DNA from: a virus
DNA length: 28,824 nt
Virus record (IMG/VR): IMGVR_UViG_3300034374_004198
Coordinates: 1 to 28,824 of that record
Direction: 5' to 3' (one strand)
Both the position numbers and the translations under genes were made by a program. Each line of letters begins with the position of its first letter. The stretch's first letter is position 1. Positions 19,446 to 22,924 of this stretch are shown here, one piece after another. The notes under the pieces are model-generated. The model worked only from the letters and a program-made list of their open reading frames with translations, did not search any database and had not been told where the DNA came from.

Positions 19446-19539
19446 ATTTAACACATTCTTTATTTCTACACACTACGTGACCTTTTTCAATTTTTAATTT
19501 AACTCCACACATAGGACAAGGTATATCGTATGTACTCAA
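19435..19539 (-). CDS. Tiny zinc-ribbon protein (34 aa)
   Basis: Starting at TTG 19539-19537, directly after the TAA of the upstream 33-aa gene, translation gives 34 residues with C-P-M-C and C-R-N-K-E-C pairs spaced like a zinc ribbon (STYDIPCPMCGVKLKIEKGH, then VVCRNKEC). The stop TAA is at 19437-19435, inside terL. The TTG start and lack of spacing suggest translation by coupling or re-initiation; ATG 19521 would leave only one cysteine of the first pair. Such orphan zinc ribbons are common in phages and often bind nucleic acid, but no function is known. The cysteine spacing makes a chance ORF unlikely. Confidence 0.6.
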   Translation of the reverse strand: MSTYDIPCPMCGVKLKIEKGHVVCRNKECVKYGK

Positions 19540-19641
19540 TTATTTTTTCTTTGTTTTTGCATAATATGCTTGTACTTGTTTGAGGGTCATCTTTTTACCA
19601 CTAGGTGAATAATAATATTTACCTCGTTTAGTAAAAGGCAT
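19540..19641 (-). CDS. Small basic phage protein with YYYSPSGKK motif (33 aa)
   Basis: ATG 19641-19639 to TAA 19542-19540 encodes 33 residues: MPFTKRGKYYYSPSGKKMTL followed by KQVQAYYAKTKKK. The pattern (basic, K-Y-Y-Y-S-P-S-G-K-K, then x-x-x-Q-V-x-A-Y-Y) resembles very short conserved proteins seen beside packaging or structural genes in marine phages. The family has no known function to me. It begins 2 nt after the stop of the 24-aa gene and touches the zinc-ribbon start, forming a chain of three tiny genes ahead of terL. The strong positive charge suggests DNA or RNA contact. Confidence 0.65.
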   Translation of the reverse strand: MPFTKRGKYYYSPSGKKMTLKQVQAYYAKTKKK

Positions 19642-19643
19642 AA

Positions 19644-19718
19644 TTACATCTTCTTATATTTTTTAGTTTTCTTAGCGTAAGATTTTTTCTTACCTTTTTT
19701 GTCTATAACCATACTCAT
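19644..19718 (-). CDS. Tiny lysine-rich protein, first gene of late operon (24 aa)
   Basis: ATG 19718 to TAA 19646-19644 encodes MSMVIDKKGKKKSYAKKTKK followed by YKKM: 24 residues, more than half of them basic. Its start lies only 14 nt from a strong UUCG-loop hairpin (19732-19751). If real, it is the first gene of the leftward late operon. Similar lysine-rich micro-proteins occur in pelagic phage genomes. Its small size makes it uncertain, but the spacing to the next gene (2 nt) and the absence of any other gene here support it. Confidence 0.5.
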   Translation of the reverse strand: MSMVIDKKGKKKSYAKKTKKYKKM

Positions 19719-19731
19719 TACTATAACACAA

Positions 19732-19751
19732 AACCCCACCGAAGTGGGGTT
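19732..19751 (-). terminator. Intrinsic terminator/attenuator hairpin with cUUCGg loop
   Basis: On the minus strand AACCCCAC-TTCG-GTGGGGTT forms an 8-bp stem with the extra-stable cUUCGg tetraloop. TTTTGTGTTAT follows, so it acts leftward. On the plus strand no T-run follows. It sits just before the first late gene, so it would stop leftward transcripts from the noncoding region before they reach the late genes unless read through. Confidence 0.75.
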
Positions 19752-19824
19752 CTGCACGTACAGTCTGTCCATTTACTGTTTTATGAAAGAATATGAAATA
19801 TCAAATCAACTAGCCATCAGTTTC

Positions 19825-19974
19825 TTAACACACAATTGTCATTATTTTTTCTGATGAAAAGCCTTTTCTTTTCATATCTAATCGTGTACCTCTACACGAT
19901 ACTTTTGGACTTTCCAAAAGTATGTTTATACTAGCTTCCCCCCCAAGCTAAGTGTGTAAAAAAAAATTTTTTTT
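19825..19974. ncRNA. Tandem four-hairpin array with C7 loop and A9T8 tract
   Basis: Four hairpins follow each other. H1: ATGAAAAG (19854-19861) with CTTTTCAT (19868-19875). H2: ATCGTGTA (19881-19888) with TACACGAT (19893-19900), loop CCTC. H3: ACTTTTGGA (19901-19909) with TCCAAAAGT (19913-19921), loop CTT, directly abutting H2. H4: TAGCTT (19932-19937) with AAGCTA (19945-19950), whose loop is seven C residues. ACACAC (19828-19833) can pair with GTGTGT (19952-19957) and would close the whole into a multi-branched structure. Nine A and eight T follow. The pairing works on either strand. The structure is seen in sequence; transcription and function are not shown. Confidence 0.5.
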
Positions 19975-19993
19975 ATAAATAAGGGTTGTCAAT

Positions 19994-20081
19994 GTTAAAA
20001 GTTTTAACAGCTACCCTCTATTACTAGAGGGCATATTGCTGTCAATCAGAAAGGATGTAAACTGTTGTCTTACGAAAGACA
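19994..20081. other. Palindrome and two hairpins
   Basis: GTTAAAA-G-TTTTAAC (19994-20008) is a 7-bp-arm palindrome. CCCTCTA (20014-20020) pairs with TAGAGGG (20025-20031), extended by ACAGC (20007-20011) with GCTGT (20038-20042). TGTCTT (20066-20071) pairs with AAGACA (20076-20081). Minus-strand TTGACA occurs at 19987-19992 and 20041-20046 region (plus TGTCAA), possible -35 boxes for leftward transcription, but no convincing -10 is paired with them. Confidence 0.4.
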
Positions 20082-20116
20082 GAATGTCTACCTAATTAGT
20101 TTACCATAAGTGAAAT

Positions 20117-20186
20117 TTAATGGGGTCTTTGTTGAAATTTCGTAGGCGAAAGGAGGAAACTCCTACTATACAAAAACCCCATTAGT
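20117..20186. ncRNA. Three-way-junction RNA candidate containing GAAAGGAGG
   Basis: AATGGGGT (20119-20126) pairs perfectly with ACCCCATT (20176-20183). After a 1x1 mismatch TTTG (20128-20131) pairs with CAAA (20171-20174). Inside are two hairpins: TTTCG-TAGG-CGAAA (20138-20151) and GGAG-GAAA-CTCC (20152-20163) with a GNRA tetraloop. An alternative helix GTAGG (20142-20146) with CCTAC (20162-20166) competes with both. The plus strand carries GAAAGGAGG (20148-20156), fully complementary to the usual 3' end of 16S rRNA, yet no start codon follows. The minus strand reads CCTCCTTTC, identical to the anti-Shine-Dalgarno tail. The folding potential is clear; a function is unproven. Confidence 0.5.
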
Positions 20187-20287
20187 TAAATCCTAGCATT
20201 ATTTTAAAAAGGTGGTATAGTAACTCAACAAGCAAGATTTCCTTCCTGCTTATTAGAAAAGGATTTTTGATTATAACACTTAACAAA

Positions 20288-20401
20288 GTGGACTAGCAGG
20301 ACCATAGTAACTAGGGTTAAAGCCTATTATTCCACATATTGTTTTTTGCTACTAAATTGAATAGCACTCGGTTGGGTTGGGAGTGGCACAGGGTTAGCTG
20401 T
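20288..20401. other. Second branched structure and G-rich hairpin
   Basis: GTGGA (20288-20292) pairs with TCCAC (20331-20335) around a TAGG-GTTAAAG-CCTA hairpin (20312-20326) and a weak CTA/TAG stem. Next are TGCTA (20347-20351) with TAGCA (20362-20366), CACTC (20365-20369) with GAGTG (20381-20385) and ACAG (20388-20391) with CTGT (20398-20401). The CACTC hairpin loop lies in GGTTGGGTTGGGAGTGG (20370-20386), which could form a two-tetrad G-quadruplex. The stems are short, so the confidence is modest. Confidence 0.35.
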
Positions 20402-20448
20402 ACTTTCAATGTTTACTTTGTTTAACTAAGCTAACTTTAAGATTACAC

Positions 20449-20511
20449 TTACTAGCTTTACTAGCTTATTAGGTACACCACTATATGTAGTACCACTATA
20501 TTTAGTACCTA
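20449..20511. repeat. Tandem repeats inside an inverted repeat (iteron- or operator-like)
   Basis: TTACTAGCT is repeated perfectly in tandem (20449-20457, 20458-20466). Directly after, ACCACTATATGTAGT (20477-20491) and ACCACTATATTTAGT (20492-20506) form a 15-bp tandem repeat with one mismatch. The latter are bracketed by TAGGTAC (20470-20476) and GTACCTA (20505-20511), a 7-bp inverted repeat. This arrangement suits protein binding at an origin or control region. Confidence 0.55.
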
Positions 20512-20573
20512 GTTAACAGCATATTCTTAGAGGGTATACACAAATATAAAGCGACCCCAACATTTAACCCCCC

Positions 20574-20591
20574 TATGTGAAAGCCCACATA
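20574..20591. other. Hairpin TATGTG/CACATA
   Basis: TATGTG (20574-20579) pairs with CACATA (20586-20591) over a 6-nt loop. It follows a C-rich run (20568-20573) and precedes a short GT repeat (20597-20606). There is no T-run, so it is not a standard terminator on either strand. Confidence 0.35.
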
Positions 20592-20658
20592 AATCCTGTG
20601 TGTGTGCGACCTAGACCTAATGCATTTTGCTACACATACTATATATTGTGCATACATT

Positions 20659-20725
20659 ATGTAGTGATACTAGATGTAGTGTACCCTAGTTGTTTTAATA
20701 CTGTAGATATATAGTTAACTTAACT
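20659..20725. repeat. Direct repeat ATGTAGTG x2 and palindrome AGTTAACTTAACT
   Basis: ATGTAGTG occurs at 20659-20666 and 20674-20681, a 15-bp period. Its core ATGTAGT also occurs at 20485-20491 in the tandem repeat block. AGTTAA-C-TTAACT (20713-20725) is a 6-bp-arm palindrome that could be an operator half-site pair. These are short and A+T-rich, so some of this could be chance. Confidence 0.35.
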
Positions 20726-20771
20726 AATTGATGGTAATCCCTGACAATAAATCAATGAAGGATATAAAAAA

Positions 20772-20821
20772 CGAAGGACAAAAAAGAAAAGCACCTGCGA
20801 TTAAACAAGTGCTTTCCTTCG
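20772..20821 (-). terminator. Intrinsic terminator of the leftward small-gene operon
   Basis: AAAGCAC (20788-20794) pairs with GTGCTTT (20809-20815). In the leftward direction the stem is followed by TTTTCTTTTTT. An outer helix CGAAGGA (20772-20778) with TCCTTCG (20815-20821) can extend it. It begins 16 nt after the stop of the 90-aa gene, as expected for an operon end. Confidence 0.75.
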
Positions 20822-20836
20822 GTTAGTTCGGGATGA

Positions 20837-21109
20837 TTAAGATTTAGTTTTCAACTTAAAGTTATGTTGTTGTAGTTCTGCAATCTTGATTTGCATTGTA
20901 CAAATATCAATGTTCAATAAACAAATATCAATGTTGTTACTAATCAACTGCATTTTATTTACATCAACTGCATTAAATCTTTTAGTGTTACTATTAACTT
21001 CTGCGTTGTTGTTAAGTTCCTGTCTTTCTTTTCTGTAACGTTCAAGATTTTCTTTCCAACTTTCTTTATGAGCTTTCCAAGCCCCAACATCAACTGTCTT
21101 AACACTCAT
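20837..21109 (-). CDS. Small coiled-coil protein, unknown function (90 aa)
   Basis: The start is ATG 21109, with AGAAAGGTAGGT upstream as ribosome-binding site. The 90-residue product is charged and helical. The first part is basic and Trp-rich (AWKAHKESWKENLERYRKER). The second half contains a heptad-like repeat, NIDICLL-NIDICTM, encoded by a 15-nt direct repeat with 21-nt period (20900-20914 and 20921-20935). This suggests a coiled coil lengthened by one heptad through duplication. No known domain. It is the last gene of the leftward small-gene group and is followed by the terminator. Possible roles such as DNA-binding or host takeover are guesses. Confidence 0.7.
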   Translation of the reverse strand: MSVKTVDVGAWKAHKESWKENLERYRKERQELNNNAEVNSNTKRFNAVDVNKMQLISNNIDICLLNIDICTMQIKIAELQQHNFKLKTKS

Positions 21110-21124
21110 TATCTACCTACCTTT

Positions 21125-21337
21125 CTATAAATATGCTGATACACAATCTTTACATAGTAAAGTGTAATCAACATCACTCTGTCGCCACTCTGTGCAACGT
21201 AACTTATTTACAATCTTGCTACAAAAATCACAACTCTCATAAAATTCTAATTCAACGTAACAACCCAATACTTCTTCGCCATACTCATTGAAAATATAAC
21301 TTTCATTAGGAGTAATGACACCTGCAATACTCGGCAT
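21125..21337 (-). CDS. Small zinc-ribbon protein (70 aa)
   Basis: ATG 21337 begins a 70-residue protein with a C-terminal C-D-F-C ... C-K-D-C pair (about residues 36-39 and 62-65), the spacing of a treble-clef or zinc-ribbon knuckle. The N-terminal half is beta-rich (AGVITPNESYIFNEYGEEVL). A good promoter (21376-21403) lies just upstream, so it can be expressed apart from the genes to its right. Function unknown; zinc-binding proteins of this size in phages are often nucleic-acid or protein adaptors. Confidence 0.7.
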   Translation of the reverse strand: MPSIAGVITPNESYIFNEYGEEVLGCYVELEFYESCDFCSKIVNKLRCTEWRQSDVDYTLLCKDCVSAYL

Positions 21338-21375
21338 TTCTAACCAACCTTTCTAATTGTTAAATACATACTGTA

Positions 21376-21403
21376 ATTATATAATGATACTGGATATATG
21401 CAA
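21376..21403 (-). promoter_or_regulatory. Sigma70-like promoter (TTGCAT-N16-TATAAT), leftward
   Basis: The minus strand has TTGCAT (21403-21398), a 16-bp spacer and a perfect TATAAT (21381-21376). Transcription would begin near 21369 and serve the 70-aa zinc-ribbon and 90-aa genes. Confidence 0.65.
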
Positions 21404-21417
21404 CACTTATTTACAAA

Positions 21418-21579
21418 TTAATAATCTAGTGTTTGTAATACATCATCAATACTTTTTCTAATCTCAATAACATACTCTTTAGCAAAACTTCCTAATTCAT
21501 AAGTTCTACTTAACTCTAAGTTATAAAGATTAGTTGATACTTCTTGTAAAAGATTTACTGCCTTTTCTATATCTGTCAT
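21418..21579 (-). CDS. Small helical acidic protein (53 aa)
   Basis: ATG 21579 to TAA 21420-21418 encodes 53 residues beginning MTDIEKAVNLLQEVSTNLYN and ending DDVLQTLDY. GAAAGGTAGA lies directly upstream as ribosome-binding site. It is an amphipathic helical protein without recognised motifs. It lies 10 nt downstream of the 70-aa gene (21590-21802) in the same operon. Intact reading frame, good ribosome-binding site and close spacing support it as a real gene of unknown function. Confidence 0.65.
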   Translation of the reverse strand: MTDIEKAVNLLQEVSTNLYNLELSRTYELGSFAKEYVIEIRKSIDDVLQTLDY

Positions 21580-21589
21580 TTCTACCTTT

Positions 21590-21802
21590 CTAAATTGTTT
21601 CTAGTTCTATTAAGATTTTTCTAAAGTCATCTTGCTTTAAATTGTTCTCTAATAGTTCTAATAAAATTCTAATCTCTCTACCAATACCCATAACTTTATC
21701 AGCCATAGATGTATCAAGATTATTCTTAGTCGCTTTATCGTGCAAGAAACTTCTTACACGTTCTCTGTGTGCAAGAAACTCTGTTGTGCTACGTACTGTC
21801 AT
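21590..21802 (-). CDS. Small helical protein, unknown function (70 aa)
   Basis: The start ATG 21802 has AGAAAGGAATTGCT upstream. The protein is 70 residues, nearly all helical, with a basic N-terminal half (FLAHRERVRSFLHDKATKNN) and an acidic Leu-rich C-terminal half (LLELLENNLKQDDFRKILIE) that may form a coiled coil. No family recognised. It sits 12 nt after the 53-aa zinc-ribbon gene and shares its promoter. Confidence 0.65.
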   Translation of the reverse strand: MTVRSTTEFLAHRERVRSFLHDKATKNNLDTSMADKVMGIGREIRILLELLENNLKQDDFRKILIELETI

Positions 21803-21814
21803 AGCAATTCCTTT

Positions 21815-21976
21815 CTATATATTTATTGTATCGATAGTGTGTTTATGTTCTCTTAATCTTTCTGGAATAACTTTTGTATAGTTACACCAGTTACAACAGA
21901 TACCATGAGCAACAGGCATAGCATTATGCTTATCATCTATCTCTCTAATCGGTTGACTACAAATTACACATTTCAT
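21815..21976 (-). CDS. Small phage zinc-ribbon protein with HNAMPV motif (53 aa)
   Basis: ATG 21976 to TAG 21817-21815 encodes MKCVICSQPIREIDDKHNAM, then PVAHGICCNWCNYTKVIPER and a basic tail. C3-x2-C6 and C27/C28-x2-C31 give a zinc ribbon. The R-E-I-D-D-x-H-N-A-M-P-V stretch between them resembles a recurrent motif of tiny phage zinc-binding proteins that I recall; its function is unknown to me. It is the first gene behind the strong leftward promoter at 22003-22031, with AGAAAGGCACGTT as ribosome-binding site. Confidence 0.7.
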   Translation of the reverse strand: MKCVICSQPIREIDDKHNAMPVAHGICCNWCNYTKVIPERLREHKHTIDTINI

Positions 21977-22002
21977 AACGTGCCTTTCTCTAGCTTGATT
22001 TA

Positions 22003-22031
22003 AGTATATACGTAAGAATATTTTATGACAA
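22003..22031 (-). promoter_or_regulatory. Sigma70-like promoter (TTGTCA-N17-TATACT), leftward
   Basis: The minus strand has TTGTCA (22031-22026), exactly 17 bp, then TATACT (22008-22003), about 27 bp before the start of the HNAMPV zinc-ribbon gene. It is part of a divergent control region, since rightward genes start at 22087. Confidence 0.7.
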
Positions 22032-22043
22032 GTATTGTTTACT

Positions 22044-22049
22044 TATAAT
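22044..22049 (+). promoter_or_regulatory. Possible -10 box (TATAAT) of rightward promoter
   Basis: A perfect TATAAT lies 38 bp before the ATG at 22087. No good -35 box is seen at the proper distance (TTTTAT at 22021-22026), so it may need an activator or be a chance match. Its place in the divergent gap makes it the best candidate for rightward early transcription. Confidence 0.35.
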
Positions 22050-22086
22050 TAAGAGTGTAGTAATGTGTAAGAAAGGAAAGGAAACT

Positions 22087-22353
22087 ATGGAACAATTAAT
22101 AAAACGAGTTGAGAAACTTGAAAGCAGATTACGTATGTTAGCTACTGGACAACGTGCAATAATAGAACACTTTAGCGAAGATAATAAAGAGTTCTTTATT
22201 CATATGTTAAGTTCATTTATGGCAAACAAAGAAATTAGAAATGACTTTACAGAATACGTAAATGAAAATGCAGATGATGATGACATAAAAATATTTATGA
22301 CAGAGATGAACGAGATTGCACTAGACATAGATAAAAAAGTTGATGATGAATAA
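22087..22353 (+). CDS. Small coiled-coil acidic protein (88 aa)
   Basis: I choose ATG 22087 because GAAAGGAAAGGA lies just upstream; ATG 22063 in the same frame adds eight residues of what is really the ribosome-binding site. The 88-residue product starts MEQLIKRVEKLESRLRMLAT, a heptad-like coiled coil, and ends in an acidic tail (VNENADDDDIKIFMTEMNEI). No family recognised. It is the first gene of the rightward operon and overlaps the next, membrane-protein gene by 8 nt. Confidence 0.75.
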   Translation: MEQLIKRVEKLESRLRMLATGQRAIIEHFSEDNKEFFIHMLSSFMANKEIRNDFTEYVNENADDDDIKIFMTEMNEIALDIDKKVDDE

Positions 22354-22492
22354 GTTAGAGTTGTACTTTTGGATATTACTTCCAGTTTATATTGTAGGTG
22401 CATTAACTATTGCTAACTGGTTAGCTAGTCATGTCAATAGATTTGTTTACATTTACAAAGAAAAAAAAATTAGAGAAAAAGACAACATATAA
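22346..22492 (+). CDS. Small single-pass membrane protein (48 aa)
   Basis: ATG 22346 to TAA 22490-22492 encodes MNKLELYFWILLPVYIVGAL, TIANWLAS and a basic tail rich in Lys. Residues about 6-27 form one transmembrane helix; the positive tail would lie in the cytoplasm. It overlaps the end of the 88-aa gene by 8 nt. Unknown function; such early membrane peptides may act in superinfection exclusion or on the host envelope, but nothing here shows that. Confidence 0.6.
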   Translation: MNKLELYFWILLPVYIVGALTIANWLASHVNRFVYIYKEKKIREKDNI

Positions 22493-22525
22493 TTACAGAT
22501 ATGTTAATGTTAATTTAGAAAGGAA

Positions 22526-22690
22526 ATGATGAAAGGAACGCATAAGGTTGGAAACACTATCAATAGCAATAGTGATGTTAAATACCATATAAACAATGTA
22601 ATTCCAGTTTGGTACGCTAACTTTCATCTTTCTTTCAAGCTACTTACACGCTGTAGCCCCTTTACTTCATATGTACGTATGAAAGTGTAG
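22526..22690 (+). CDS. Possible small ORF / leader peptide (54 aa)
   Basis: ATGATG at 22526 follows AGAAAGGAA at good distance and opens a 54-residue frame (MMKGTHKVGNTINSNSDVKY to SYVRMKV) ending TAG 22688-22690. The first half has ordinary composition. The second half runs through a 14-bp RNA hairpin, so its amino acids may be dictated by RNA structure. It could be a leader peptide whose translation controls the downstream attenuator, an ordinary small gene, or a chance frame with a good ribosome-binding site. Confidence 0.4.
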   Translation: MMKGTHKVGNTINSNSDVKYHINNVIPVWYANFHLSFKLLTRCSPFTSYVRMKV

Positions 22691-22872
22691 GTAGCTTGTA
22701 GCACATAAGATAGAACTAAATGACCTCTCGCTTAGACTGGTCAAAGTATGATAACGAACTAAGGCATACACGAAGTTATTTATCTCAGACTTGTGTGCTA
22801 CAAGCTATCTAGTTAGTAGGAGTTCTTTTCAATGCCCTGTTTTGAACTACCGAAAGCTAGATAGTTTTTTTT
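22636..22872 (+). ncRNA. Structured leader RNA with alternative helices
   Basis: CAAGCTAC-T-TACAC (22636-22649) pairs with GTGTA-G-GTAGCTTG (22685-22698) to give a 14-bp helix with one G-U, enclosing TTCATA/TATGAA (22666-22671, 22678-22683). TAGCTTGTAGCACA (22692-22705) is perfectly complementary to TGTGCTACAAGCTA (22794-22807), so 22692-22698 can join only one helix at a time. Inside the second are AGATA/TATCT (22708-22712, 22781-22785), TGACC/GGTCA (22721-22725, 22739-22743) and ATAAC/GTTAT (22751-22755, 22775-22779). The terminator at 22805-22872 follows and overlaps the second helix by three bases. This resembles an attenuator, riboswitch-like leader or a terminated small RNA. No known riboswitch consensus recognised. 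Confidence 0.6.
22805..22872 (+). terminator. Strong intrinsic terminator with T8
   Basis: CTATCTAG (22805-22812) pairs with CTAGATAG (22857-22864), with an inner AGTTC/GAACT helix (22821-22825, 22844-22848), followed directly by eight T residues (22865-22872). It separates the first short rightward genes and the structured RNA from the main rightward operon. Confidence 0.8.
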
Positions 22873-22875
22873 GTA

Positions 22876-22902
22876 CACATATATTTACATATGTGATACA
22901 AT
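22876..22902 (+). promoter_or_regulatory. Extended -10 promoter with overlapping inverted repeat
   Basis: TGATACAAT (22894-22902) fits an extended -10 (TG-N-TACAAT). The 20-bp inverted repeat CACATAT-N6-ATATGTG (22876-22895) covers the region just upstream and its last two bases, as an operator would. Transcription would start near 22909 and serve the SGNH gene (ATG 22925) and the genes behind it, past the terminator. Confidence 0.5.
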
Positions 22903-22924
22903 ATATATTGACAGAAAGGATAAT

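Larger units (their letters stand above)
19752..20836. other. 1.1-kb noncoding region with many hairpins and repeats
   Basis: No credible gene is found on either strand over this stretch, which is remarkable in a genome where most genes overlap. It holds at least nine hairpins with 5-11 bp stems, an A9T8 tract, two perfect or near-perfect tandem repeats, several palindromes and a G-rich tract, listed separately. It lies between the late operon and the leftward small genes. Candidate roles are a large structured RNA, a late-gene leader with antitermination signals, a replication origin, or the packaging start site near terL. The sequence alone does not decide between them. Confidence 0.6.

Noticed and set aside
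19851-19860. CTGATGA as hammerhead ribozyme core
   Set aside because: The heptamer matches the core, but it overlaps the H1 stem, and no GAAA strand and cleavage triplet are placed properly after it.
20148-20186. AGGAGG as ribosome-binding site of a hidden gene
   Set aside because: No ATG/GTG/TTG at a suitable distance downstream; the frame is quickly closed.
22692-22807. tRNA-like or tmRNA-like structure
   Set aside because: The closing stem is too long and no T-loop (GTTCRA) or anticodon arm is present; more likely a leader RNA.
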